NCBI GenBank assembly: GCA_019915135.1 | Contig: JAHLMK010000019.1 | Span: forward strand, 434,001-498,000 | Length of the DNA: 64,000 nt | Direction: 5' to 3' | From: Strobilurus pachycystidiatus | Lineage: Eukaryota > Basidiomycota > Agaricomycetes > Agaricales > Physalacriaceae | In this document: positions 1 through 11,369 of the stretch, piece after piece | Layout: the number at the start of each line of letters is the position of its first letter | Position numbering within the stretch: position 1 is the first letter of the stretch | Made by a program: the position numbers and the translations under genes | The notes under the pieces: generated by a model | Seen by the model: only the letters and a program-made list of their open reading frames with translations | Database searches by the model: none | What the model was told of the DNA's origin: nothing

Positions 1-2589
1 TGGTGGTGGTTGGAAGCAGAGGAACGACGCCGAACAGCGGTCGATCACTGTTCGGATCGTTCGGTCCGGCTCTCCGCCCGTCGTTCAAGACGACGTAGAG
101 GCCGAACGGCGAAGGCGGGGCCACTGAAACTTAGCAGAAGCTAGAAAGGATGATTAGTAGCACCTTTGCTGAAGAATGTCAAAAACCTTTACACTGTGAG
201 TACATGATCGTATAGATGTTTGTAGTTACATGCCTTTGGTGAATGTAAACTGGTAAGACATAGTTATGCGTCGGCCACAGGAAACGGACTGGCTTGAAAT
301 TTGGCATGGCAATGGAATGTATAATTGCAAGCTATTTCATGTTGCTACATCTTCAAATTTGTATTTGCTCCGCCGTCGAGCTCGACGCCGAGCTCGATGA
401 TCAAATGATCAGTTCAATGCGTAGCGTACAGTATTATGATGGATACAATTGAACTACATATGATGGAGTACATGTTACTACATGTGTCTGAGTACGTCTC
501 GGGCACTCGGAATGAGCAGACTCGCGGCCAACGCGTTCAACGTCGTCGCGCACGACGATCGGATTCACCGGTCCGATCGTCCGAGCAACGATCGAGCTCG
601 CTCTTTGCCTCCTGCCACCACAGCAGGACGGCGAGGACGCTGCATCCAGCCCCGGCGCGCTTGTGGGGCCCTCCCGCCACCCTTCTCTCTCGATTCTCGG
701 ACGTTTTGGAGGCCGGCACCGTCTCCACGCCTCGCGACTGGCGTGGATGACGTTCAACTTTACTCGTTCGCGTAAGCCGTCGTTCGTCGACGCAGCCAGT
801 TGAAGAAGCCTTCAAATGAGGCGTCTACGAATCTGGATGACGCTGGCGAGGCCGACAAAGGGTTTGAGAGGGTGTGAGCGCCACGGATGCGACTACCCGG
901 GCGCGGCGGACGGTTTGGGCCTGGCAGAATGCCCACGGGGTTCTGCCAGGCAGGTATGCAGCTTTATTCTTGATTTCGGAACTCTCTCCATGGACGGTGG
1001 TGCCGTCACGCCCGGACAACGACAACAACACCGACGACGACGCGACGAGCATCAGTGGCGTACAACAACAACGACGCTCAGACCCGCGGGCTCCACCCGC
1101 GGCCATCTTGTACAGTGATCCGAATCCTCAAGATTCGCATCGGCCCATGGCGAATCTCGCTTGCGCATGCACCACCGGTGGAGTACAGCGAGGACCCATG
1201 CTATGCCGGAACACCACACCCACACCCCCTGCAATTGGAACCTCGGGAGGTTCGAGTCCTCCGAGGGGGTATCATATCATGTTCTGCTCAGTATGCGCGC
1301 CGACGCGCACGTTCCATTTCTTGCTATTCCCAACATGACGTCACCCGGGCTTCGGTTCCGGGTGCCGTGCGCCCCACCGACATCCAAACTGCTGGGCACG
1401 CATCCAGCCATTCCCGCCATACGTTTATGAAACAAATTATATAGACGTGTTGTAGATACTAATTTATATTATATGCTGCATCTATAACAGAAAATTGAGT
1501 GCGTCAAAATTATATTCACATTTATCCAAGTGCGGCGGGGCCCATCCAGCCCCCGCCACACTTCAATTGTCCCGCTGAGGGTATCAAAAATTCCCATATA
1601 TATCTAGGAATGCCCGTCTGGCAGTGCGCCACATTCTGAGTCCCCAGATACCCATCCCGCCCATGATTCATGTCTCCCACCCGCCCTAATGAGTGACCTA
1701 CCCATTTGGGATGGTGGGAAAGTCCCGATACCATCCGCAAACGGTTTCCCAAGTCGGAGGACCCAACCCGCCCAGATAATGAAATTATTATCTAAGAAAA
1801 TATAATAAATCCCGCCCCCAACAGCCAGGAGGCGGGATTTGACAGTGAGCAGAGAGCGGGTGCCAGTGATGAGCCCATCCCCTACCCGCTCAATACAGTG
1901 GTCACGGCCAGTCACATCCAGCCCGCCTGCCATTTTGATAACTAGTCCATTTGGACTGTATAATGTATTGAAAAACTCAGGCCATTGGGCTTAATTCATA
2001 CATTAATCTGACAGCCAAGGCTGAGGCTATGGCAGCAAGACTATAGACTCTATGTTCTAATCACGGTTCACCAGTGCGTAGTACATTGAATTGAAGCTCG
2101 CGAGCATTCACAGGAGAGGTCCGATGTGTTGATACTAAGCATTCGTCCTCCCGAAATGTCTCCTTGGTCAACATTAAAGAAACAAGAGCGCCTGAGGCAG
2201 CCGCAAAGTCAGAAGAGCTACATGACAGACAGTCTCTCAGCCATCGTATAGCCTTTCGGAGGCTGTCACTTCGAAGCTGTGGACATACGTCGGCGGTATC
2301 CGAATCATCCCGGAACCGACGGATCAGCGCATGCTATACGCGAGCAAGTCCTCCTCCTCATTTTCCTTCACCTTTCCTTCGCGCAAGATGCGTCTGTTAC
2401 GCGCCGTAGGCTTGGCCTCGGCTCGCAGATCATCAGGTAAGCATGATCCACGTGGGAATTCGCCTTTTTCCGACGGACCGGGGATCGTCCCTCTTTGGTA
2501 CACATCTCAGATCTTGTCTTGTTCTTTAACGACCAATTGTTCTTTGACTATCACTTTTGTTGCCACTACAGGATCGTCCCTCCGCATCC
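1..2589. other. Gene-poor left flank
   Basis: I see no convincing gene here. Open frames of 60-150 codons occur on both strands but overlap one another and show no family motif. Two structures are visible: an 11-bp inverted repeat with an 11-nt loop at 919-951, and a GC-rich repeat relic at about 1505-1935 listed separately. The last 300 bp before 2590 are the likely 5' flank of the SRA gene. Confidence 0.5.
1505..1935. repeat. Degenerate CCCGCC-rich repeat, probable transposon relic
   Basis: Many scattered copies of a CCCGCC/CCCGCCC motif lie in otherwise AT-rich DNA. A 10-bp hairpin stem is visible at 1807-1816 paired with 1831-1840. The minus strand keeps a Gly/Trp-rich open frame of about 109 codons that matches no family I recognise. 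The composition shift and internal repetition suggest a decayed mobile element, but I see no terminal repeats or target duplication. Confidence 0.35.
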
Positions 2590-3410
2590 ATGTTTACTCG
2601 ACGAGCGCCAGCGCGCCCGGCGCAACTACCCTCAACCTCTACAGCACACGGCATGACCATGGAGGAACGGCGCAGAGCTATCGCCCAGGATCCAAATCTG
2701 TTTTCCCCAGAGGCGCTCGCGCCTCGACGTCCCGACCGAGACACCTACGGTGCTCTGTCTACCGTCAAAGTAGGTGACTGGTGGCCCTCAAGGTGAGTGG
2801 CTTTCGCGCTCGTATCTCATCAATCCCATAACCCTACACGCCAGAGCTGAAGCCCTCAAAGTCGGTGCCCACCGCTCCATGCAAAGTGGCATCGCCCCTG
2901 GTCCGCACGGCGCGTACTCTATCTGCTCATCGGGGTACTACGACGACAAGGACGACGGGAACGAGCTGGTGTATTCTGGGACTGGCGGGCAGTCAGACGA
3001 CTTCGGCAACCCGACTGGTCTTCCCAGTGCGGACCAGTCGATTGACCATGTCATGAACCAAAGTCTGAAGGTGCCTAGATATGTATTCATCCCACTTGAC
3101 GTCGTAGCTGAATCTGTGCCAGAAATCCATTGATACGGGGAAACCTGTACGCGTCCTTCGCGGCCACAATTCAGGCGTCAACAATCGCTGGCTTCCTGAG
3201 TCCGGATACCGCTATGACGGCCTCTACAAAGTAGAGGACTACTGGACGGACAAATCACCCCCGCGTCCTGACACCGGAGAGCAGTTCGCAATCCTCAAGT
3301 TCAGGCTGGTGGTAAGTGCTCGTTTGGGACCTTTTAATCCGTGCTTATATGCTGTTTTTCTTTCTCAGCGGATTCCAGGCCAGCCAGACATTCCTCGGAG
3401 ACGTATCTAA
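2590..3410 (+). CDS. Stand-alone SRA-YDG domain protein
   Basis: Four exons (2590-2792, 2845-3070, 3123-3311, 3369-3410) join in frame to give 219 residues. A short basic N-terminus is followed by one SRA-YDG domain filling most of the protein. The signature runs are visible: VGDWWPSR, GAYSICSSGYYDDKDDGNE, YSGTGG, PVRVLRG and RYDGLYKVEDYW. SRA domains bind methylated or hemimethylated cytosine in DNA, as in UHRF1 and plant SUVH proteins. Here there is no RING, PHD, tandem Tudor or SET domain, so the protein would be a DNA reader needing partners. The start is the first ATG of the exon and gives the only frame compatible with all splice junctions. Methyl-DNA binding is inferred from the family. 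The domain call is firm. Confidence 0.85.
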
Positions 3411-3453
3411 AGCGCGTCTCTTTGCTTTGACCGATCAAGTTTTCCTGATGATT

Positions 3454-3475
3454 CCCCCCCCCCCCCCCCCCCCCC
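3454..3475 (+). repeat. Poly-C homopolymer, 22 nt
   Basis: A run of 22 C residues begins about 43 bp after the SRA stop codon. On the minus strand it is a poly-G tract. Its length is likely to vary between isolates or sequencing runs. Confidence 0.9.
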
Positions 3476-4047
3476 GCAAGTAAGTAGATCGTGGATCGCC
3501 TCCACACAATCAGCAAGACGCACAAGAGTTGCGCACTTCCATCGGAACCCTATGTTTCTTCTCCCGTCTCTCAGTTTCCTTCACCTACCTGTATACCATC
3601 GTGTCCCGTCCTACATATAACTATCCCAATCCACTTTTCTCATTTCTTGTACCTGTAGTGTACGCTAGCACAGAATTCTGACTCCCGTAGCTTACTGTTG
3701 TATTATATTCACAGTGACATTGTTCTCATTGATTCAGTCACCAGAATGGATTTTTATCGCGGTCGCCTGAACAGTGAACTGAGATGGTAGCCCTTGGGTC
3801 CGGCCAGAATGTCGACTGTGAGGCAACGAGTAGGCGAGGTTGAGAATAAGGCGTGCGTGTATGCTGGCCCCAGGCTTAGTTGGTTGCAAGGGCCAGCAAA
3901 GTCTTCTGGACGATAGACACAACAGTCATACGCGTACTTACGGAATGTGGGTGTCAATTTTGGATCGCGCGAGTGGATGTCAGAAAAAAAAGCGTATGCA
4001 ATATGCGTGGATGATGGATGGATATATTTGAGCCTCTCTAAAGATGT
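3476..4047. other. Intergenic, nothing recognised
   Basis: This is the space between the SRA gene and the convergent small secreted-protein gene. It presumably contains both 3' ends. No conserved frame, RNA or repeat was seen. Confidence 0.5.
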
Positions 4048-4460
4048 TTATGCCAATGCTGCCGCGACCACTCCTCCAACTCCCAATCCCAAGGCCATGT
4101 ATGATGATTTCACGTTCAGCGCGGCATTGTCAGTGCTGGTGCTGCTGGGGCTGGAGCCCGTGGCTGAGGCCGCTTCGCTCGACGCCTTGCTGATGAGGGA
4201 CGACGCTGCGCCCGTCTTCGAGCCGAGGTCGGACGTCGCCGAGCCAAATTTGGACGTCGCACTCGACGCAGCGGACGCTGGGGCACCAGTGACGGAAGAG
4301 ATCTCAGCGCTGCGTGGGTGTTAGAACTGGAAACCGGTGCGCAGGATGAGAGCACTCACGTTGCCGATGAGAATTTGGATCCCGCCTCCTCGGTGATGGA
4401 GGAGAGCTGGGCGTTGGCAGCGAGTGCGACGGAGGCAACGAAGAGGGTTTGGAAACGCAT
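4048..4460 (-). CDS. Small secreted Ser/Ala-rich protein, probable GPI anchor
   Basis: Two exons (4460-4360 and 4309-4048, intron 4359-4310) encode 120 residues. The N-terminus MRFQTLFVASVALAANA is a clean signal peptide. The middle is a low-complexity Ser/Ala/Thr/Gly stretch with repeated SKFGSATSD-like units. The C-terminus has a small-residue site followed by a hydrophobic tail ending ALGLGVGGVVAAALA, as expected for GPI attachment. This layout is common among small fungal wall or plasma-membrane proteins of unknown role. No cysteine pattern is present, so it is not a hydrophobin. The intron and start are well supported; function is not assignable from sequence. Confidence 0.75.
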
Positions 4461-7015
4461 GGTGGCTGAGTGTGGTGTGCGTAAGGTGTTAGCGTGAGTA
4501 GCGGTGGGGATGGGTAAGGGAAGAAACAGTGGGAAGCCTTCGCGTTCTTATAGGTCTGGCTGGCATGACGTCAATCTGCAAAAGGAAGTGGCGCATCACG
4601 CGTCATGGATGCGCCGTGCCAAGTTTCGAAGGCGTGCCAGAGGAGTGCGGTCACGGGCCCGGTGCCTATGATGATTTCGAAATTCGCGGTAGCAACACTA
4701 CTGTAGCACGACGTAATTCTATGAGCTGTGGGAATTGTCATGACGAGCAATATCGAGGTGGTGGATACAACGTACCGAGGAGGACGCGGCGTGGAGCTGC
4801 CTATTCTAAGGGAGTATAAACTAGTCTATGAAGGGTATCCAGAGAAGAGACGAAGCTTTGACACGAGGACATCTATATAGAGCGAAAGAGAGAGCAAGAA
4901 CGAGAGCAAGAATTATTCCGAAGGCGGGAAGGGGAGGAAGTATGATATGAGGGGTCGAGCGTCGTTCACAGCCCAGTGTGTCCTGGAGTACTGGTTTCCC
5001 AGTATTCCGTGACCGTTCCATATTGTGGCTAGGTGATGGCGCGATCAGTCATCATTCGTATCCGAGTCAGAAAGGCACGTCGACTAACCTTGTTGGACGC
5101 ACTTGCCACGTCTACGAGCATTTCAGCATGAATAGAACTGGAAGGGAAGAAGCGGCGGACGCACGGTCTTTCCTGCATTTGAAGTAGACGTGGATGGATC
5201 GACCAGAGGGATCATTGAGCGAGAGGCCACACATGTGGCCGGGGAGGAAGTGCGTCCCTACTATCCACGCGTGTATCCTGATCGCGGACATCGAGGTCGA
5301 GAAGAGGTGGGTATCTTGGCTCAAGAACGTTAGACGGCCAGAGATAAGGAGGTGTAGCGCGCTCACCAGGGGAATATATAGTAGTAGAGACTAGAAGCAC
5401 GGATACCGGTGGTAGTAGCTCGAAGCAGCGCCTCGCATACAGAGAAAGCCCGTTTTGTGAGTCATATATGAAGTGGGTGTTCGATGTCACGACTTTCAGG
5501 TTCACCGCTCATATCCGTTGGTTCAATGTGATTGGTGCCTGCGGTCGTCCGACCGGGAAGGAGCCTCGAGTCGGTCGTATCGGAAGCCAGAGTAAACGCT
5601 CTGCACGTAAACGGACGAGCAAGTGAAGTTGGTTCCTTCATTTCATATCGGCAGTGAGAGGTCGACGTAAATCGGCTAGGGCTTTCCGAATGTTGATTCC
5701 GTCTGGAATGTTAAGCGACCAAGAGATAGGAATCTTGGAAAAGACCGCCCACCAATCTATTGTGGCGATGATCAGATTACGATTAAGACACTGACAGGTA
5801 CACTTCAGCCGTCCTGTCCATCGATCTTATCTGCATGAGAGAGGAAGGGAAAGGAATGTGGCTATGACGCTGCTCGTTATCTCGGTCCGAAGTTGAATCG
5901 GTTATCAAACTATAAGTATTTCTGGTAGCCGTCAAGCATTGACTTCACTGACATGTGCATCAACTGAATCGCTGTGAGATAGATCAAGGACCGAGTGACG
6001 GCGGTATGTGGTACGCGCCATGGATGAGCCTTCGGTGCCAGTGCGAGTCAGAAATCGAATTGAACTACTGACCACAACGGGCTCTGCTCGCGATGTTACA
6101 CGCAATCTCGCACAACCGCACGTTTGGCACCTCCATCTGCGCTCTCAGAGTTCTCCCTCTTTCACCGTAGCCTTGATGGAGGCCCAATGGCGAAGATATC
6201 GCGTCAAGACTTGCCATCAAGGTGAGCTTGTCCACACAACAAGAAAGCCCGCAGACCCTCAACCCAGCCATACATTACCTGCACCTGAATGCTTGACGTG
6301 TTCCCGCTATGAGCACGTAAGTACTTCAAGTTTGCACTCCCTCATCTTCTCATAGATCCCCTTGAATGACATCCGGCAACGCTGTACCAGCGAGGCCTTC
6401 CCCGCCATATATGACCACCAAGGCGTCATACAGCGATTCGTCGTTGAACTGCAGGTATGTCATCCCAAGGGCCCAGGCGGCAGGAGATCACTCACCCGGA
6501 TGGCCAAGAGTGATGGGGATTGCGCGAGAAGTCCGGAGGGAGGGTAACTGCAACGGGAGAAGAGATTGAGGAGGGAAAGGTTGGGCAAGGTGGTAGACTT
6601 ATTAGTGGGGACTCGGGAGCATGAGCAGTGAGAAATACTAGTACGTGATGGGCAATACAAAGAGGTATTTAAGCAGAGAGCGTCACTGACCTAGTGTCAC
6701 CTAGATAGTCGATAGTCAGACTGAAGCCTAAGAGATTCTCGACAACCGTTCATAATTGCTGATTGGGCAGGCGCTCACTGCTCGGGACACAAAGTCAGAT
6801 TGAAGGTCTAGAACCAAGACTCGTCAATCAAGTCAAAAGTCAAGAGTCAAGACTACGAGCACTGAGCCCAAGACATAACTTACAAATGACAATATACGAT
6901 ACTAGTAGTCTAGTTAGTAGTAACTAGTTATTAGACAGTAATTTAAAATTTCAGTACTGAGTAAAACATTGTAAGTCTTGCGGAAGAAAAAGTACGAGAG
7001 TTACATACACATTCA
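4461..7015. other. 2.5-kb stretch without a confident gene
   Basis: No family was recognised. At about 6020-6467 there are plus-strand exon-like pieces. One, IPLNDIRQRCTSEAFPAIYD and on to about 6452, is preceded by a good acceptor (tctcatag) and followed by a good donor (gtatgtc), so a small short-exon gene is possible. On the minus strand around 5110-5370 an open frame of 84 codons has no recognisable motif. The last 150 bp before the tRNA are AT-rich with many short tagt/ctag repeats. Confidence 0.35.
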
Positions 7016-7087
7016 TTCGGATACGGGGAATCGAACCCCGAGCTGCCGCGTGAGAGGCGGCAATGTTAGCCGTTACACCATATCCGA
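7016..7087 (-). tRNA. tRNA-Glu (CTC)
   Basis: On the minus strand the 7-bp acceptor stem TCGGATA/TATCCGA pairs perfectly (7081-7087 with 7017-7023). It has a normal D-arm, an anticodon stem TGCCGC/GCGGCA around the loop CTCTCAC (anticodon CTC), and a T-arm with GGTTCGATTCC. The discriminator is A at 7016. There is no intron. The gene is identical over its full length to the copy at 13732-13803. Confidence 0.95.
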
Positions 7088-7511
7088 TGATAAACATGCA
7101 GATCCGACGCACCACAGCTGTTCAAAGCCAGTGCCTCCAGCAAGATATACTGCGGGCGCAATTTCTGCCTTTGATTTGACTGCAAGAAGAAGGAGCTGGG
7201 CGCCGGAAGGATGGCGAGTGGACGGAAGCGAGCTCAGAATGACGAAGGTGAATGCCAAGCACGGCCACACACGCATTTCGGAGGCGAGCACAGCCACATC
7301 TGACTTTTTTCGTCCGTCATCGTCGACGAAAAAAACACCAAAAAGCGAGGCGTCCATCCCGGCCTCTCTGCCCCAGATTCATCAGGGAACATTGGAGAAA
7401 GTGAAAACAAAAAGTGCGTACTTTGTGCTTTTCGCGGGGGAAATCGAAAATAATGATTTCTTTTATCTTTTATCTGTCCCGATCTGCGAGCAGGCATACG
7501 CACTACACAAT
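7088..7511. other. 5' flank of eIF3a
   Basis: The eIF3a reading frame is open upstream as far as about 6978, but that part overlaps the tRNA and lacks the family's sequence. I therefore read this stretch as leader and promoter of eIF3a. No clear TATA box is seen. Confidence 0.4.
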
Positions 7512-10500
7512 ATGGCGCCGTTTTCAAACCCGAGCACGGTGCTCAAGCAGGCGGACGGCCTGGTCAGCGTTGGGCAGCCGCATGCCGCGCTGCAGAGCCT
7601 GTCGGACTTGTTTGCGAGCAAGCGGTTCCGGAGCACGCCGTTACCAATGCTCGAGCCTATCATGATTAGGTGCGTTGTCTGCCTGCCTTCCCGCACGCCG
7701 CTCTCATCGTCTAACCTCCCGGAAGATTCGTCGAACTATGCGTGGAAACTCGCCGTGGACGTCAGGCCAAGGAGGGGCTCATGCAGTACAAGAACATTGC
7801 CCAAAACGTGGATACATCGTCGGTGGAGCGCGTCGTTCAGCGGTTAGTTGGAGAGGCGAGCAAGCGCGTCACGGAGGCTGTGGACAAGGCTGCCAAGGTC
7901 ACTGCCGGCGGCGTCGAGGTCGAGGATTTGGAGGCGTCCGAAACGCCCGAGTCCATTCTTCTCGGTGCGGTCAGCGGCGATCAGAGCAAGGACAGGACCG
8001 ACCGCGCTCTCGTCACCCCTTGGCTCAAGTTCTTGTGGGAGGCTTACCGGACGAGTCTGGAAACCTTGAAGAACAACGCGCGTCTTGAAGGCATTTATCA
8101 AGTAAGACATTCATCTGATTGGTATACGAATAGACTTCCCAACAATTTGCTAGCAAATCGCACAAGCCGCCTTCAAATTCTGCTTGGCGTACAACCGCCG
8201 CGTCGAATTCCGCCGTCTCTGCGAAACTCTCCGTCTCCATCTCTCCAACGTCGCTAAATACTCCCATCAACCCCATGCCATCAACCTCTCCGATCCGGAG
8301 ACCCTCCAGCACCATCTCGATACACGCTTCGCCCAACTCCAGACGAGCGTTCAGCTCGAACTTTGGCAGGAAGCCTTCCGCAGCGTCGAGGATGTACACA
8401 TGCTCCTCACCATGGCCAAGGCGTTCACCACCACCAGCGGCAAACAAGCACGCCCAGCGATGTTGGCCGGCTACTACGAAAAATGCACCAAGGTCTTCTT
8501 GATGAACGGAGGCGGAGGAGCAGGCGCTTTGTGGCACGCTGCTGCCTGGGGACGGTACTACGCCGTCATCACCAGCATCCCGAGGGAGGCTGGATTGCCG
8601 TCACAAGAGGAGCTCGCTGGCCAGGTCCTTGTCAGTGCACTCGCTGTCCCCGTCAACACCGACTTGGACGAGAGCGGCACGGAGGCCAAGGGCAAGACCG
8701 CGCGTTTGACCGCGCTTCTTGGACTGGCGCGTCCTCCTACGAGGAAGCGTCTTCTGGCTGACGCCCGGGTTGCCGATGTCCTGCGCCTGAGCCCTCCTCT
8801 CGTGCAGAAACTCTACGACGTCCTCGAGGTGCAGTTCGATCCTCTGACGCTGTGCGCTGATGTCGCTCCGATTTTGGAGTCATTGGAGGCCGAGGTGGTC
8901 TACAAGGATTACGTCCCTCTTCTGAGGGAAGCTGTCCTTTCGCGCTTGTTGTCCCAGCTCAGCGAGGTGTACTCCACCATGAAACTAGCTCTGCTCCTCG
9001 ATCTCGTCAAGCCATTGGGTGAATCCTGGGGCGAGGGACGCGTCGAGGCCTACGTTATGGGTTGTGCTCGTCGTGGAGAGCTCAGCGTCCGCATCGACCA
9101 TCTCGCCGGCTCCGTCGAGTTCGTCGACGAAGGCTTCGCCGGTGTCAACGAAGACAGCATTGGAACTGGCATCGGCGCCAGGGATGGAGGTGTCCAGCCC
9201 AGCGTCGGCGAACTCGTCAGGAAGCGTCTCGGCAACGTTGCCATGTGCTTGCACAACAGTCTCGCCAAGATTGACCCGCCCCCAGAGACACCTGTTGAGG
9301 ACCAGAATGCCAAGCTTGACGTTCTTCTCAAGGCCGTCAATGCTGAGCGTAAGGCGCTGGCCCTTCGTCGGGCGCTTGTTGCCAGGAGGCGCGAGTTGAA
9401 CTCGGAGTTGAGCGTAAGGAAGGAGAAGGAAGAGAGCTCGCGGTTGGCGGAGATTGCGCGGAAGAGGAAGGAAGAGGAAGGCAAGCGGGAGCGGGAGGCG
9501 ATGCGCGCCAAGGAGGTCGAGCGCGCCAAACGGGAGCGGGAGAACATTCAACGTGTCGAGGCCGAAAAATACGCACAGAGCCTTCTCAAAGTTGGTACAC
9601 TCAAGGAGAAAGACTTGGAGGTATGTCGATTCTTTCTTCGCGATCTTCTTCAGTCATTGATCATGTCTTCAGAAACTCGACAAATTCGATACCGAGAATC
9701 TCCTCGAGATGCAAGTCAAGCAGCTGGAGAAGGAGAAAAAGGAGACCAGCCAGCGTCTGCGCGTCATCGCCAAGCGCGTCGACCACCTCGAGCGCGCGTA
9801 TCGCAAGGAGGAGGCGCCGCTCCTTGCGCAGGACTATGCCCAGCAGCAGCTGACCGACCGCGAGACTCATGCCATTGTTCAAACCCAACTCAAGGCCGGA
9901 GCCGTGCAGCATCACAAGGACGAACTGGATACGAAGAAGCGTATGCTCAGGATGATGGATGATTACCAGAAGAGGAGAGAGGATCTGGTAAGGAAGAAGG
10001 GCGAGGAGTTCGCGAGGAAGAGGGACGAGGCGACGAGGCGATGCGAAGAGGAGAAGGCCAAGCGGAGGAAAGCAGTCGAGAAGAAGAGGGAGGAGGAGCG
10101 CAAGGCCAGAGAGGAGGAGGAGAGGTCGAGGAGGCAGGCAGAGGAGGAGGAGAGGAGACTCGAAGAGGGTATGTTCTCGTGTTCTCATTTCATCCTCCCT
10201 TTTCTCACTTTTGTTCCAGAACGTGCTGCCGCAGAAGAAGCAGAGCGTGCCGAAGAAGAACGTATCCGCCTCGAAGCTGAAGCTGCCGAGGCCGCCAAGG
10301 TGGAGAAAGCCCGCAAAGCCCGCGAGGAACGTGAAGCAGACCGTGCTGCCGCTGCGGAGAAAGCCCGCCTTCAACAGCAGCGCGAGGAGGAGGCCGAGCG
10401 ACGTGCAGCGGAGAGACGCAAAGCTGCCGTCGCCCCGCCGGCCGTGTCTCGCAGCGCGTTCAGCAGTCGCGATGGCGGCAGCGATCCTTGGCGCCGCAGC

Positions 10501-10809
10501 TCGACGCCCCAGTCGTCTGTCCCCGCTACGCCTACGCGTGCTAGCATGGCGCCGCCTCGTTCAGATAGCCCTGCTGGGGGTGCTGCACCCGCACCAAAAT
10601 ACAAGCCTGGTGCGCTTGGTGGTGGAGGCGGTGGATGGAGGGAGAGGGAGAAGGCAAGGGCTGAGGGTGGTGGTGGTGCCGCACCCCCGCCTGCCCCTGC
10701 TAGGAGCGAGACGCCGGTGCAGAGCCAGAAGAAAGATGCGGATGACGATGGATTCCAGACCGTGTCCAAGGCACCAGTGTGGAAGCCGAGGCGGGGTGGA
10801 CGGCCTTAG
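7512..10809 (+). CDS. TIF32: Translation initiation factor eIF3 subunit a (TIF32)
   Basis: Five exons (7512-7669, 7726-8101, 8154-9620, 9673-10168, 10220-10809) join in frame to 1,028 residues. The product is the scaffold subunit of eIF3, which acts on the 40S ribosome in the cytoplasm. The N-terminus MAPFSNPSTVLKQADGLVSV and the run ELCVETRRGRQAKEGLMQYK are characteristic of the family. Helical repeats lead into a PCI domain at roughly residues 320-500. From about residue 545 a long Glu/Arg/Lys coiled coil (the spectrin-like region) runs to about 840. A Pro/Gly-rich, low-complexity tail follows. Length is normal for fungi. The start chosen gives the conserved N-terminus. It is a constitutive gene with no visible damage. 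Confidence 0.96.
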
Positions 10810-11369
10810 GTTATGAGTCCGACTCCTTATGCTAAAATGACGAACGATGTAGAGAGAGAGAGAGACAGACATCATGCTTTTCATTATTCTTGTTACTGCG
10901 TTTATTTACTGTATGCATCCTTTCTGCTATCTATGAGCTACTGCATGGAACCATGTAATAGCTGGCGTCTTGTCGTCAGTCGTTTACTGTACCATTGAAC
11001 GCTGTTACGGGGGACACTAGCTTGAGGACCGGAGGCGAGATGGAGATGAGAGCGAGAGGGCCGGAGGTCACGCGAGAAAGAAAGTTCAGCGCGCGTTATG
11101 ATTTGAGATGAAGGTAAGAGCAAAAGAAGAAGATAAGTAGCAAGTGTGGCGTGTAGTTTATAGAGGATCGAAACGGTCATGTGTAACATGCTTGCAGTAA
11201 TGGCTTTCAGACAGGTAGATGTTGATTGTGTAGATCTAATAGAGCGTAACAGGTGACCTCTGAAATCTTACTGACTCGTCTCGAAAGCGCCACGAAGTAC
11301 CAAAGAGCTAGAGAAGAGATCTACAGGAGATACATAGAAAGCCCGCAATCCAGAACTGCACATGCCACA
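10810..11369. other. Intergenic between convergent genes
   Basis: This holds the 3' ends of eIF3a and the minus-strand gene ending at 11370. A short AG-dinucleotide run is at about 10852-10864. Nothing else was recognised. Confidence 0.5.

Noticed and set aside
434..1444. Overlapping frames of 90-154 codons on both strands
   Set aside because: GC-rich shadows in several frames with no motif, splice logic or start context.
3449..3480. Poly-C run as part of a larger regulatory repeat or CRISPR-like array
   Set aside because: It is a simple homopolymer with no spacer-repeat structure.
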